DNA of 64,000 bases. Origin: Acheta domesticus. Its lineage: Eukaryota > Arthropoda > Insecta > Orthoptera > Gryllidae. The notes under the pieces were generated by a model. The model made no database searches, had not been told where the DNA came from, and saw nothing but the letters and a program-made list of their open reading frames with translations. The translations under genes were made by a program, and so were the position numbers. Location of the stretch: contig JAHLJT010009436.1 of the NCBI GenBank assembly GCA_031308135.1, forward strand, positions 222,347,286-222,411,285. The letters are read 5' to 3'. This document shows, piece after piece, positions 9,902 through 22,770 of the stretch (its first letter is position 1; the number at the start of each line of letters is the position of its first letter).

Positions 9902-11993
9902 TAGAGCCGGCAAAAACGCCCTCAGTTCCTTTCGTTCTCGGCGGCGATACCAGGCGCGCCGATACTAGTGTCCGAGAATGCCAGTTCCGAAACTACCATT
10001 ATCGAACGATACTGAACGATACTGAAACTTGGCCTGTTATCGGTGTGCGCCGACCGCGTCGAATAAATGCTGGAGGCGTCACCGGAGCTCTCGCCACCGT
10101 TTAGTATAGCTCAATGTCGAGGCAATCTGGCGGTATGTCTTGTTGAATAAGGCAAAATATTTTTGCGATTTGCGAGATTTGTGCGTTGACCAATGCACAA
10201 GCAATCTAGCGGCACCTGTAATTTTTGTAGATAGCCTTCGGCTTTTGACATTTATATAATAAAAATAATGAAAAAATAACAATTATGACGAATATTTATT
10301 TCGCCTATTTTCACGTAAATCTATTTTAATGCATATTTAACTTTCTAAGCTTTTTTCTTGAATTATATTTGTTTTCTTCTAGTTTGGTTAAATATGTATG
10401 TTTAAACCATTTCCATTTTCACTAATTCCAGCCGTTTGGCACCCAACCTCTATTTTGTATCTAGATCTAGACCAAGGATGTCATTTGTTTTTGAATTTGA
10501 CATGCTATTTTTTTTATACACCACAAGCTCGCTTTCCTCTTACACAAAGAAAAGAAGAAGAAATTCTTTACACAAAGAAAAGAAGCGGATTATCGTAGGT
10601 GACCGATGGGTCATGGGTGATCGCTGGGCTCAGATTCGCATTGCAAACATCACTGGCGTCTCAGGGGGCAAGTCGATTACCCCGACTTCCGACGTTGATA
10701 TCTTACTGTCCCACATGTTCTTCCAGGAATGTAAAGGAAATGGAAGGAAGGTTCTGTTAATTGAAAGAATTATGCGTTAGATCTCTTTCGTATGCCAATG
10801 ATAAAATTAAAGTCAATTAAAACATGTATTTTCATATTTTCTAGGCTTATAATAAATTAAAGCGTTTTTCTATGGCGCAAAAATTTTATAAATTTATTAA
10901 TTTTCCCTCATTTTATGTGGTGTATAAATGTAGTATATTATAATTAATTATGTATTTCGAATTTCTGAAAAAACTACCCGTGTGTGGCGATAGGGCAAGG
11001 AGTTTAATAGACTGATTTGCAGTGGGCACCGTTGTTTGACCGGCAATTGTTTCACCCAATTCAGAGGCCATGGAGGCTTACATCAACTGGTACACAATAA
11101 ATTGTGCCCAGTGACGAAAGGACGTTTTCACGCAGGGAAGGAAGAACAGTACCCATTTCAATTTTGTTTCACTTCTGCGTTTTTATTATGTAATGATAAA
11201 GTTAGTATAAAATGTTATTTGTTTTAATAAATATGAATTACATTCGAATGTGTGAGAAACTTAAATGACATAACAACAGATATGAAATGAATTATTTTCC
11301 CTTAACAAATATTTTTGTGTTTTCATATATAATTCTGGAAAGTAAACTTTTATCATTATTTTCTTTGCTTACTTGAAAATAAACAGCAGATCCATTTACG
11401 TTATTAGAGATTCCAATTAATAACCCTAATTTCAATATTGTGTAATAATTCACAATGCAAAAACAATTGATGGAAATTATTTTAGTTTTTATTTTTATTC
11501 TGTTTTATTGATATTGCCAAAAAGTTTATTTTAAATTACTTTTTGCACATTTTTTGCCTTTAATTATTTCAAAAATTGTATTCTCTCTAAAGTTATTTGC
11601 AATTAATCGAATGATTGTTACTTTTCAACCAATTAATAGATAAATTGAAATTGTATTTTATTGCGATTATAATTAATCAATGACAAATGAAAGAGCTCTG
11701 CCAATACAATACGTGACGACCTTAAATCCCGTTGTGGCGTCGAGATGCGGAGCCGCCGAGCCTGTGCGGAGCGCCCGGCGGCGGCCGCTTCTGCCGAAAC
11801 TGTGGATACCGGCCGATACTGACGAGAACAGCCGAGAACGGAGCGGTTCCGATAGTTTAGATTCACGAGTGAGACCTACGTGTAGTTTTCAACAGGCAGA
11901 TAAGGAGCGCGCGCGCGACCTTCGAGGCTCCGAGACTGAGAAAGCAAAGCCAGCGAGAACGATTGATAATAGAATGCGTTTTGCCCCGCTCTA
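9902..11993. mobile_element. Second hAT-type element, 2092 bp
   Basis: The ends begin TAGAGCCGGCAAAAACGC (left) and, on the other strand, TAGAGCGGGGCAAAACGC (right), 15 of 18 matching. Both have a GTTCTCG word about 35 bases in. They are flanked by a perfect 8-bp duplication, ACTTTTAC, at 9894-9901 and 11994-12001. Both 200-base ends are GC-rich and the core is AT-rich. No hAT transposase motif is seen in the interior frames (for example 10398-10780), so it is non-autonomous or eroded. Confidence 0.88.
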
Positions 11994-12001
11994 ACTTTTA
12001 C

Positions 12002-12255
12002 CATTGAGTTTCTATGCGTTAACTTGCGAATGCAGCTAACGTACACCCCATAATTTACACATTTGCATTATGCGTACAAATTATTATTATTGTTATTTAT
12101 ATTTTACTTATTTTGTATCGCTTTTCAACATTTTTATTGGACGATTATTTGGCGCTTAACTGCATACTTTTCCTTTCTGCTATTTATGCGGTACATAACC
12201 GTCACATTTCTCTGTCTCCTCTCCTATCAGTCATACCTTTGTTTGCTCGCACCGG
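12002..12255. other. AT-rich intron, nothing recognised
   Basis: No supported feature. Confidence 0.3.
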
Positions 12256-12259
12256 TTAA

Positions 12260-12950
12260 CCCTTACTCAGCCCTCGCCTGTCGCTGACGCTCTTTTTCTA
12301 TCCTCCGAAGCCTTACCTGGCATCGTCTCCATCGTTGTCACTGGCGTCCCCTGAGCTGTCCCTTCTGCCGAGCGTTGATGCCGCCCTCGCAGCCGTGTCC
12401 CCGCGCACCGCCCCCTGCGCCCACCCCGTCGCAGCTTCTTTCGCCGCGGCTCCCGCTTCCGCCGCCACGAAAATAAATTCGGCCTCGTGTTTGCGCTCAA
12501 AGAGCTTTTCCGCGTCGCCTTGCGATCGCAGCCGCCTCCAGACGCCCTCCTGCGATTTCCCCCCGCCCGTTCTATTCCGTACCTTCCCTGCGCCGGTCTC
12601 CCCTCGCCGCCCTGCGCCCGCCTCTTCCTTCTGTCGCCGCGCGCTGATCGACCTCCAAAGGAGATTTTCGATATAAAGCGCCGCCTTATTCCCGAGACGT
12701 GGCGCCGAAGCGAGGTGCACACGCGAGTTAAAACACGTCTCGCGAATGTGGTGCGCCGTGGGGCCGCGGTGGCTCCCGAGGGACGAGAGGCGCGCGCCGC
12801 GCCGCGTGCAATGGCGCCTGCGAGGTTTGCAACCCGCAACCCGCTAAACAGAAGTGTACGGCGAGTTGCCACGCTGGCAGGCGCTTTCACTTTACTGCAT
12901 TCAAGTCTCCTGAGCGGAGTCAGTGTCGATCGATGTATTCCGTTAGGTCA
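12260..12950. other. Large GC-rich, CpG-rich intronic island
   Basis: About 700 bases with dense CpG, open on both strands for 135-207 codons (12267-12890 minus, 12313-12720 minus, 12487-12954 plus). The predicted peptides are low-complexity Arg/Ala/Gly- or Pro/Ser-rich and match no family I know. A TATAAAG word is at 12673. It may be an internal CpG-island promoter of the OATP gene or a GC-rich repeat. I do not call a gene. Confidence 0.45.
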
Positions 12951-12959
12951 GTAATACGT

Positions 12960-15260
12960 TGACAATTTTCATTTTTTATTTACACGTTTCAAAAATAGTG
13001 TAATCTATTTATATTAAATTAATCCTGAAATAGCAGAGAAAATAAATTGGAAACAACATTGTTTTCATTCAGCAACGTACGTATTATTCGTTATGAATAA
13101 AATATATTCTTTATTAGTAATAAAACTATTATTCCAACTTGTATAACGAACTATTGTTCATTGTGTTAACGAAAGTAAACTTGTAGCAGTAATTCCTTTT
13201 CAGTGACATCCGTCGGCATCTCTCAAAAAAATTATTTGATAGGTTTGTTTGAAATGAAAGAAAATTACGAAATGAAATACTTACACTTGTATCTCCAATC
13301 GCAATTTGCGATCGTGGATATATTGGCGGGAAGCCGTTCCAATAAAACATTTCCAGCATCCCCTATGTGTAATTAGCATACATTAGATTTTAGGGCCTAA
13401 AGGTATAAGATTAGACATTCAAATCAATGATTTAGTTTTTTACAAACATTGTGTTTATAAAAATATTATTCAACAAATTTTTTTAAATGCATACTTTACC
13501 ACTGACACTCCTTTGAATGCGTTGTTCTAACTGAAAAAAATTGATTTTAACGTTTCTCTGAACAATAAAGACTTATATATTAAAGATTTGTAAAACGTAG
13601 TTTGTAACTCTTTTTATGTTCCGTTAAAGTCTCTTTAATACTGTCCTCCACAACGGAGAGGAACGAATTTCACATCGACACTTTCCTTAGCAATTCCTTC
13701 TTGACCCTTATGACTGCAAAGAACAGTCCACGCTCATATCCAACTTCTCAATCCTAATACAATCTAATATGTATTAACAAGTTCTACAGTACAAATTAGT
13801 TCTTTATGCTTTAAAGAGATTACGTTTCTTATTTGTTGGTATCCAAAGGAAAAAATAACAGATATTTTGCTGCTACAAGCATGGGATCGAAATAGGTTCA
13901 ATCGCAGGAATAATGAGTTTTATAATTGGAATATTTCTTGCTCTCGGCACCATGGAGTTTACAATAATGTTACGACTCCGGAACTTAAGTCCAAGTCCGC
14001 ACTATCCGATACATTTCAAAGGATAAACTTTTTCGTCGACCAAAAACCCTTTTATGTTTCAGATGGATTACCTCAACCAAAAAGTAGCTTGAAGATCTTC
14101 TTTCTTCACTACTCTTTAAAGAATAAACACAATAGATACTATGTTCTTTTTGGAGGTGCATGTTTAACATTTTCCTCTGGATTTCAGTATTCAACTTGCT
14201 AGTATTTCTATTTGTGCTTACCAATTTGGAGTGTAAATACTGATGCTGAGTCTTCATATCCAAATTATACTATTTACCACCTTTTTTTAGCTTACACAAG
14301 TTATTAATTGAACAAATAAGATACTGTCACGGCAGAACTCCAGCTCAATGTTTGCGAGGAAACCAAATGAATAACCTTCCACTCGATGGTATTCGAATAA
14401 AGGGTCATTTTTTGTAAAGGTAGAGATTTTGCTTGAAAAAATTATACATTATGGCGTCTGTAATATACATCAGAAATATACAATTAAAACGTTCTTAATT
14501 TAATATTTCTGCTCTGCTTTACCATATCACATGAACTTTTCATGACTTAAATTTCTTTACCCGAACTCCATCGAATTTTCTTCCTCTTCTCTAGCAACCA
14601 TGCGACTTCCATAACATGTCGAATATGCAATTAAGTACAAAAAGTAATTCAAATTATTAATTGTACAATTCATCAATTACAAACATTACAACTTAACATG
14701 GTTGTTATTTATGATACGAGTGATAAAAATGGCATTTTATTTGGAGAGAAAGAAAAGTTAGAAATGGCGCAATTCTACTAGTAAAAAACATCTCTTTGCC
14801 ACGTGTATTTCGATGGTTCATTCTCATGGTAATGATTATTTCCAATCTTTTGTGATATTGCGATGTTTAAGTTTATTTTTATGTTTATGATCCCTCTTTG
14901 TTTTTTAAATGGAATGTTTTAATGGGTGGTTCAGTTTATATTTTTTTTTGATAGCATTCATACACAATTTTTTAAACAGCCTGACTTTCTTAACTTTATT
15001 TCAATTCAAGTATACAAATCACTTAATGATACATTAAGGTCAGTAGAAGGTGATGCGGGGTGATGAAAGAATTTTGTTTTCTTTGTACAGATTTATTTGA
15101 ATACTTGAGCATCGTTTCCTTGTAGCTAGTGCTAAAAATTGAACTTTTAGTACGCTAGCATGCCCTGAAAGAACCGCCTTTTCTGGTGTCTATCTAAAAA
15201 TATATATTTAATAGAATTAATGGTTGTAAAGCCCACCGAAACGAAGCGCTTGTGTGTGTT
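12960..15260. other. AT-rich intron, nothing recognised
   Basis: Short chance frames only; no repeat recognised within the window. Confidence 0.4.
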
Positions 15261-15269
15261 GGCGCGCAG

Positions 15270-15649
15270 GGCTGATCACGGTGCCGGCGGGCGGCGGCGG
15301 CACCTTCCTGGGCGGCTACCTGGTGAAGCGGCTGGGGCTGACGTGCTCGGGCATCATCAAGCTGTGCGTGACGGCGACGGTGCTGGGCGCGGCGTTCACG
15401 TCGTGCTTCTTCCTGTCGTGCCCGAACCTGCAGTTCGCCGGCGTGAACGCGCCCTACGGCAACGCGTCGGCCGGCGGCGGCGCGCCCGCCGCCATGGGCA
15501 TCGGCGGCGGCGCCCTCGACGCGCCCTGCAACGCCGGCTGCGGCTGCTCGCCCGCGCGCTTCGACCCCGTGTGCGGCGTCGACGGCGTCATGTACTACTC
15601 GCCCTGCCACGCCGGCTGCGCGCGCGAGGCCACGCTCGCCGACCTCAAG
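15270..15649 (+). CDS. Oatp: OATP transporter exon: TM8-TM9 and Kazal-like extracellular domain
   Basis: The exon enters in phase 1 after AG at 15268-15269 and leaves in phase 0 before GTGACA. The first codons complete the OATP block LITVPAGGGGTFLGGYLVKR (TM8). Next come SGIIKLCVTATVLGAAFTSC (TM9) and the start of extracellular loop 5, with SCPNLQFAGVN. From about residue 90 of the exon the peptide is cysteine-rich: CNAGCGCSPARFDPVCGVDG, then YYSPCHAGC. This is the Kazal-type serine-protease-inhibitor-like module that all animal OATPs carry in loop 5, where the cysteines form disulfides needed for surface expression. A Gly/Ala-rich insert (ASAGGGAPAAMGIGGGALDA) sits just before the Kazal cysteines. 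The exon is over 70% GC by eye, and a CATT microsatellite starts a few bases after the donor. Confidence 0.96.
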
Positions 15650-15663
15650 GTGACATGCCACTC

Positions 15664-15772
15664 CGTTTTATTTCATTCATTCATTCATGCATGCATCACT
15701 CATTCATTCATTCAACATTCATTCATTCTTCACTCACTCATTGATTTATTTATTTATTCATTCATTATTACC
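15664..15772 (+). repeat. (CATT)n microsatellite
   Basis: Imperfect CATT/TTCA tetranucleotide tract starting about 14 bases after the donor of the Kazal exon. Confidence 0.9.
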
Positions 15773-15779
15773 GCTAAAA

Positions 15780-17530
15780 CAGTTGAAATTGTATACAAAG
15801 AATTAGAAAGAAGGGTACAATAGAAACACGGAAATTACGAGAATCAGATAAACATTCTCCACGGTATTTTTTCTTTTCTTCAACAACCTAACGGTAAGCA
15901 TTTTTCTGCGCGAGGAATGTATCTGTTTGCGGGAAGTTAAAGAAAAGTATTCCTCCTCTACCCACAAAAAGAATCTATCATTATCCGGAATCAAGAACGT
16001 TTTTTTATCTCTCAGTTTTTTCTGTTTTGATCTCTTTAGATGATTCTCTATGTAATAATTAGGGGGCAGATTTTGATGACCTAAAATATCGCAAAAAAGA
16101 TATCAATAGAATACTCAAAAATGTTTTTAAAATGCCCTAAATGCAAAGAAAAATGACGTATAAAATGTTTTCAAAACCAGTTCGAATGTTCAACTCAAGC
16201 TGTTGGGTAGGTTACTGATGTAATCGAGGCTTTTTCCATTCCTCTTCTTCTTCTTCTTGCCGTTTTCTTAACCGCTACTTCGGTCTTCCGGCGCCTAATC
16301 TTCTTCTCCAGTCTTCTCTGTTCTTCCAGGCATAAGGAGGTAATTACCACTTCTCGATTGTCTTTCTGATCTGCTCGTTCCACCCTGGTCTTGGGCTTCC
16401 TCGTTTTCTCCTTTCACTTGGTTGCCATTCTAATGATCTTTTGGGGAGTTTTCCATTCCTTAAAAGTGAATTCAGCTTTCAGACTTTTGGTTTGAACTGC
16501 TCTTTATCTGGAAATCTCTATCTTTAGCTATCCCGAAATCTGCTGAACCAACGCTAGTAGGAACCTTACAGGATCCTTATATTACGTACTCACAACGGCT
16601 GACATACGGATCTCTGGCGAAGAAATTGAATAGGCTACTCAGGAATTCTGTGGAGAATATTTGCTGCACCTCGTAAATATTATTTGAAGCATGTCAAATA
16701 ATATTTATTACCATGAAAATGATATTAAAATCGATGAAATCAGTGAAAATGCATTAAAAATTACGGGAAAAGCTGAAAAAGAACTTGTTAGTTTAAATTG
16801 ACGAAAAATGCAGAAAATGATATGAAAATGGGTTATTTTCTTTTGCCATAACATAAAATTAATTTATATTTTAAACGGAATTGTTCCAAAGTGAAAAGAA
16901 AAAAACGACATTACATTAAAATCCGCTCCTTAATAATAATTCTTGTATCCTCTAAACTGCTTCTTCTTTCTTTGCTACATACTCAAACCAGAGCGATTGC
17001 ACTTTGCTGAGGTAAAGTAAAGAGCAAGTAAAACAGATGCTTTGGCTTTCTTTTCTGACCAAAATTTTTCTTCCTCCTATAGTGTTTTGCCCATAATTTA
17101 CGAAATGATTTACCTTGTAAAAGTCATATTTAAAAATAAGTGTACTTCTTGCCAAAGGTTCTTTATCATCTCGAGGTTTGTATTTTTCAATTATTTACGC
17201 AATTATTTCATAAGTAGTAGTAGTAAGTAGTCATATCGATAGCTTAATGCACAAACATTTTATGTCCACACATGGTCGTTTTGGAGTTAATATCATTTTT
17301 GCAAATTCATCATTCATATCTACATAAAGCGAGCATTGTCGCTTCAGAAATAAACTTTACAAACTTGTAAGCTTGGTTTTTTCGAAAATATGAATTCTGG
17401 ACATGATGTGTGTGTGCTCGAAGCAATCGAAGTATAAACTTAAAAATAGCGATACTTTGCCTTGAAAAGTACCCAGCGCGCCCTTAGGAGGAGGGGGAGC
17501 GACGAGGGGGATGTGCGTGTGTGCGTGCGC
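15780..17530. other. OATP intron 3, nothing recognised
   Basis: AT-rich, with a short TTC-rich tract near 16242-16260. No supported feature. Confidence 0.4.
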
Positions 17531-17534
17531 GCAG

Positions 17535-17731
17535 GTGTTCGACGAGTGCGCGTGCGTGACGGCGCCGCCGCGGGAGCTGCCGCGGGAGGAGGGCGGCGAC
17601 GTCGTCTTCCAGGCCACCAACGAGACGTGCGCCTCCCAGTGCCCCTACATGTGGGCCTTCGTCGTGCTCGCCTTCTTCACCATGCTCTTCACCTTCATGG
17701 CCACCATGCCCGCGCTCTCCGCCACGCTCAG
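17535..17731 (+). CDS. Oatp: OATP transporter exon: end of Kazal domain and TM10
   Basis: Acceptor GCGCAG ends at 17534 (phase 0), so the preceding Lys codon joins VFDECACV; this supplies the last cysteines of the loop-5 Kazal-like domain. A short hydrophilic segment (TAPPRELPREEGGDVVFQA) and a potential N-glycosylation site Asn-Glu-Thr come next, then CASQCPYMWAF. TM10 is VVLAFFTMLFTFMATMPALS, running into the intracellular end ATLR. The donor GTGAGC starts at 17732 and splits the Arg codon (phase 2). The cysteine spacing and the order Kazal-TM10 match known OATP topology. The exon is again far richer in GC than its surroundings. The ATG at 17511 lies in the intron and is not a start. Confidence 0.95.
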
Positions 17732-17739
17732 GTGAGCCC

Positions 17740-20700
17740 GGGACGCTCGCTCTTTGCGCATGGGGAGCGCAAAATGCTGCGTTTGTGTTGGACCGAGGTT
17801 GGAACCCGACTACCCAGCTGCGAAATTAAAAGAACAATTTTCTACGGTTGTGACATGCACGATTCGAACATTTTTCGATTGAAATAAAAGCGGATCATTC
17901 TATTATTGGGAGCTACACTATCGGAAATAAATTAAGAGATAAAAATAATATTGCAAAGTGCACCAATTGTAACAATAAGTTGTAATTAATCTTGTATTTC
18001 TGAACAATTGATGAAAAGTTGCTGTGTTTTGCCTTTGTCTATTAAAAAACAAGAATTGAAGCGTGATTGAAAAGAAATATTAAAAATCTTCATATTTCTG
18101 TTATTAATGAAAATGGTTAAAACTACTGAATTCTGTACGTATATTTAAAACTACATAACTTTTTTAAGTAATAAATATTTACTGTCATTAATTTCAACTT
18201 ACTCAGCAATAAATAGTATTCAGCAGCAAAAGTATTTTAATTACCGTTGTAGCATTTCTCAAAACCCTTTTTTCCTATAGTATATTTATGTCCGAAAAAA
18301 TAAAAAAAGAAATGGTATTGTGAGGAGAGAAAATGTTTGTAAAGTCGCTGTAAGACGCTAAAAGTCTGCGAAGTGAATGTATATGTTAGCAATATCATCT
18401 GTCACTTTCTTCAGACTCCAGTCCAATGACTTCAATCAAACACTCTTCAATTTGACAAATTCCCCTCACTATTTGTCACTTTCTTCAGACTCTAATCCAC
18501 TGATTTCATCAAAGCCCTCTCCAATTGTTAGAGAGGTAGAAGCCTAAATTAATATTTATGCTTAGTCCCACTACAGTTCAGGCAATGCAGAAACACGAGA
18601 AAAGGGGTACGATTTAGTGAGTAAGTCCGTTATTGGACAATCTCCTCTGAAGGAAAATCCTTTTGTGGCAACTCATTTGATTGAAGCACCTATCCCTTAA
18701 ATCAGAACTGCACAGCATTTTGCACTTTCACTGACCTCAGGAGCTGCGTGCGGGCAACTCGGGTGCAAATGAGAAAATCGATGAAGGGTGGGGATGAGAC
18801 CCAATCTAGGAGTGGGGACCACCAATCAAAATGCGCAATTCGAAAGATAGCGCGTAAATTTAAAAAGCAATCGGCAAGAAAATGACGGTCATATACAGTT
18901 CAAGTAATATTGTCTTTTGTATTATATTGCAAATGTTTGTTCTCGGTATATGACAGGGCGAAATATGAAACTACAACGAATTATACATATTAGATTTCGA
19001 CACCAAGTATTATGATTGCTTGTAGGGCTTATAATGTAATTCGCTTTGCTACGATGTAATCACACATTTAGTGTTGTCCTAACACAACATTTTCATACTG
19101 AATTGTTTTTGTTTGATGATGACAGCAATAAACTATTTTTATTAACTATGTTTAATTGAATAAGACGGTTTTCTCAAAGCAAGAACATACTGTTCTTAAA
19201 AAAGCATGATTATTTTCTGTTCTAATTTCTGACAAGAGTGAAAAGTTGTTTACGAGATTGTATAAAAATATAAAGCCTTTTGCATTCTATTTAACCAATA
19301 CCCATGATTATTTTATGATTGTCTGTAACAGATCGTCACAGAAGTTTGCTCGTTGATCTCTTTTATTGAGTTTCATAATGGGGAAAATGGTCACAACTGT
19401 GCTATTAAACATTACCCTTCTTGGAATTGCCACATATTTTATTTTTATGTCAATCTTGATGTGAGAGATTGCTCTCATGATTTTGTTCATTTTTCTATGA
19501 TTTGGAGATTATAACATTCCTGGTGAGCAATCAATTATTAAATTGCAATTTTGTGTTAGATAGAATTAAATAATTTTGTTTCTTATATATAAGCCACAAT
19601 GAGCATGTTATTTTCTTTAAAAAAATTAGAAAATGAAAATAGATACAGTGGTGGATACAAAGGTGCACAGAACGTAAACAGTGAATTATGACCCTGGTAA
19701 CTTGAAATACTAGACATAATCCATTTAAACAATTGGGCATTTAATTTTGAAGCATGGATCATTATCAGACGCCCAGGCATTCAATCTACGCGCCGCGTCG
19801 TGCTACGTCAGACTTCTCCCCTCCCCGCAAAGCTTCCTACTCCCCACTACTTGCACTTTCGGCGCTGCCACGGGCAGACGATCGGCTCGCAAGTTCAGAA
19901 TGCCCGCGAGAGCATGCGTTGTGCAGGTCTGCCTTAAATGCATGAGTAGCTTTTGGGAGGAAATCAAATCGTACAAGTAATTGGAATTTGACGTGGGATC
20001 ACCTGCGTTCCCATAGTAGGGTTAATCTAATAGTTTTGTGTGTGATATTTCACGTTCTGTGCTCATGAATTTGAATTGCAGAAATAGCTTACTGTGTGGC
20101 CTTGATTACTGCGTAGTTAGATTTTGTGACATGAGGCAGGAAGTGTGTCATTCACCGGTTGTTGTCCAAGTTGGCCAAACTAGACCCCCATGTGATCTGG
20201 TTTTTGAAAAGATAGAGAAGCCTACCTGTCAAAGTAGAAACAAAGTATATTTGTCAAAGCATAATAATTCTGATGTTTTCAAACTTGCTCAAATCTACAA
20301 TTACAAATTATTATACAAAAGTTAATATCTGTAGGAAATGCAGATTTGAATTAGAAATCCATTCAACCTGCCTAGGAAATACAAAGAAACTTTTAAAATA
20401 AGAAAGAAAAAACCTGAATGATATAATATTCTTTTAAATTACCATTGTAATCTATTTCTCTTGAATTACGTTCTAGTGTTCGTAAGAAACCCTATACATT
20501 GGAAATTCTTTGGAACATAGTAGTTATACCAGTTAGACCATTTAAGAGTACGACCAAATTAGATGTAGAGGTTGAAGATGTGTGAAGTCGCAATCGTTTA
20601 TGAACTTTTCTTATTTTTCAGTAAAGTTATTGCATCATTTTTTTTCTCGACTGTTATGGCTTATAAAGTAATGTAATCTAAAAATTTCATTATAATAGTT

Positions 20701-21310
20701 CGAATAGTGTTTCAAATTCTTCTAAAATATTACTTATTAACTCAATTATGTTTTGTGGATTAAAATAAATGTGAAACGTAGTTCTAATGGTGAAACAAGT
20801 CCTAATGTTTTTATTCCAAAGGGAATGTCACAAGCGACCTTTCAGACCATCTACACAGATAAACATACACAAACATTATCTTTGGGGTAACTTAGAAATT
20901 CGTTTCTTATGCTTAATTAGTTATGCTTGTCTCAAATTTTTAATAAAACATCCCAGATAATTCCAAACAAAAGTTGCATTCGTTTGAAGTATCTGGTGTC
21001 AGGAACAGCTCTCCTAAGAAATGACAATTTGGTGGCTGCTCATACAATTTGTATATCGGTTCAAATATTCCAACACAGGGATACCTCATCCCTTCAAACA
21101 CTGTAGAAAAAATATTGTTTACAATATTGAATATTAAAACATCGAATCCTTATCATCACATATGTTCTGAAAGATAAAGTAGCCAATGGTGATATTAAAA
21201 TTAAGCCCCCTACTAATTAAGCGCCTAAAGTTTTTATTATAATATTGTGAATGAATTTTGATAGATGTTATTTTTAGAGATTTTGTACAAATCTGAATCA
21301 CTGAAACGTG
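17740..21310. other. OATP intron 4, mostly featureless
   Basis: AT-rich intron. A tandem duplication is at 18401-18545, and a small GC-richer patch of unknown nature is at 19785-19935. Nothing else can be supported. Confidence 0.4.
18401..18545 (+). repeat. Two-copy tandem duplication, period 74
   Basis: GTCACTTTCTTCAGACTC starts at 18401 and again at 18475, each followed by a related TCCA-TGA-TTCAATCAAA-type stretch. Confidence 0.75.
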
Positions 21311-21320
21311 CTGTGAACAG

Positions 21321-21515
21321 ATGCGTGCAGGACGACCAGCGTTCGTTCGCGCTGGGCATCCAGTGGATCAAGGTGCGCCTGCTGGGCACCATCCCAGCGC
21401 CCATCGTCTTCGGGAAGCTCATTGACGAGACCTGCCGCCTGTGGCAGGAGCCCTGCCCCGGCTTCGACCCCAGCGAGGGCGCCTGCCTCGTCTACAACAA
21501 CGACTTCATGGCCAG
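21321..21515 (+). CDS. Oatp: OATP transporter exon: TM11 and loop 6
   Basis: The acceptor (GAACAG) is followed by the base that completes the split Arg codon, giving ATLR-CVQDDQRSFALGIQW across the junction. This block is one of the best conserved in OATPs: R-S-F-A-L-G-I-Q, then the VRLLGTIPAPIVFGKLID helix and DETC. The loop that follows (LWQEPCPGFDPSEGACLVYN) holds three cysteines, consistent with the small extracellular loop before TM12. The exon ends in phase 2 within the Met-Ala-Arg codons, before donor GTCAGT at 21516. The next intron is about 7.5 kb and full of repeats, including a tRNA-derived SINE about 40 bases after the donor. Confidence 0.95.
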
Positions 21516-21555
21516 GTCAGTAGTTTTCGGACTTGATCGTTTCATGCTGCTCATT

Positions 21556-21775
21556 GGATGATCCATGGTGTAGTGGTTAGGCGGCCCACATTTTAATACC
21601 TCACATGTGAGTACCGCTACTCAAATCCCGATCGTTCCACGTGGACTCGAATATGTGGTGGGCAAAGCAGGCTCATGGAAGGTTTTCATGGAGTTTTTCA
21701 GTTTTCCCCCGCCTCTCATTCCACCATTGCTTTATCATTCATATCACCACCCATCCATCAAAACCTTTCAATATA
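21556..21775 (+). mobile_element. tRNA-derived SINE with A and B boxes
   Basis: TGGTGTAGTGG at 21566-21576 is a clean pol III A box (tRNA D-arm), and TACTCAAATCCCG at 21618-21630 a clean B box, about 42 bases apart. The tRNA-unrelated body follows, with CATGGAAGGTTTTCATGG and AGTTTTCCCCCGCCTC, a motif seen in many arthropod SINEs. The acceptor stem does not pair well, so this is a SINE and not a working tRNA gene. It lies about 40 bases after the OATP donor at 21515. Confidence 0.75.
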
Positions 21776-22770
21776 AGGCAAAAAGGTTAGGAACTGAGGA
21801 TCATAATATGAAAGAGCTGTTTGTTCATACTGAACAAAAGCGGATGGTAAGATTTTTTTCAAGTTCACTTACGTTTTCACTCATTTACAGCGTTACTGAT
21901 CAAAAATCCATTTTTTTAAACGCAATCAATTTTTGACACAAAAATACAAACTACAATGAAAATGAATGCTCGTGTTTAAAATTTGAAATTAAGGTAGTGC
22001 CAAAAGCAGGCAAGTTTTACCAAATATTAATTGTCTGCTAGGACTTTTTGATATTTTGTAATGGCGAGTGACACATTATCACCGGCGAAATTTAAGAAAA
22101 GCTCATTTGATCGCTTGATGATCCATCACTGAGAAATTCGCTATCACTCTCTCTCAGTGAACCTAACTTGCTCACACTTGATTGCCGTGATAGCGGCAAC
22201 TAGCGGCGGTGCAGTATTCGATGCTTCGAACATTGTTTTTCCAAAGAAATGAAATGAACTTAAGCCACCAGGACGCTCATTTCAAGTTTTCAGAATAGGA
22301 AGATAGTAAAAATTGTACTCTTTGTAGAGTTTCACGCAACACACGAAAGCAGACTTACAGCCCCGAGGATTCGCAAAGGCGCAAAAACGAAAGCTTTCGG
22401 TGAATTGTCAAGTAAAATTTAAAAAATGGTTTAAGAAAGTGTACGTAAAATAAACCCGTTTCTTGCAAAGTCAAAGAATAACATGTTCTCGTAGGTTAGA
22501 TACAGGAAATAATCGATATTGTTACCACGACAAAAAAAATCTGGTTTCTCGAAACGAAATATTAATAATTTGTGCTCGTATAATTAGACTCGAGTGAAAA
22601 GCATAGCATGGAGATAAGGCCTACAACTACAGACTGATATTTTTCAGATATTAAATAAAAACAATACATAAATACAAACTAGAGATTGATATTAATTTGC
22701 AAAATTCAATTTATTCAAAATTGCAAATGGGGTTGTATCAGACTAATATTTTTAGTGATGAAAACAATGT

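Noticed and set aside
12267..12890. 207-codon minus-strand frame in the GC island
   Set aside because: Arg/Gly/Ala-rich, overlaps open frames on the other strand, no domain; open because of composition.
15194..15744. Antisense and alternate frames over the Kazal exon
   Set aside because: Shadows of the GC-rich OATP exon; only one frame continues across the splice junctions.
20038..20325. 95-codon plus-strand frame in OATP intron 4
   Set aside because: No family resemblance, no splice compatibility; probably chance.
21566..21635. A tRNA gene at the A/B-box pair
   Set aside because: The acceptor and anticodon stems do not pair and the sequence runs into a SINE body.
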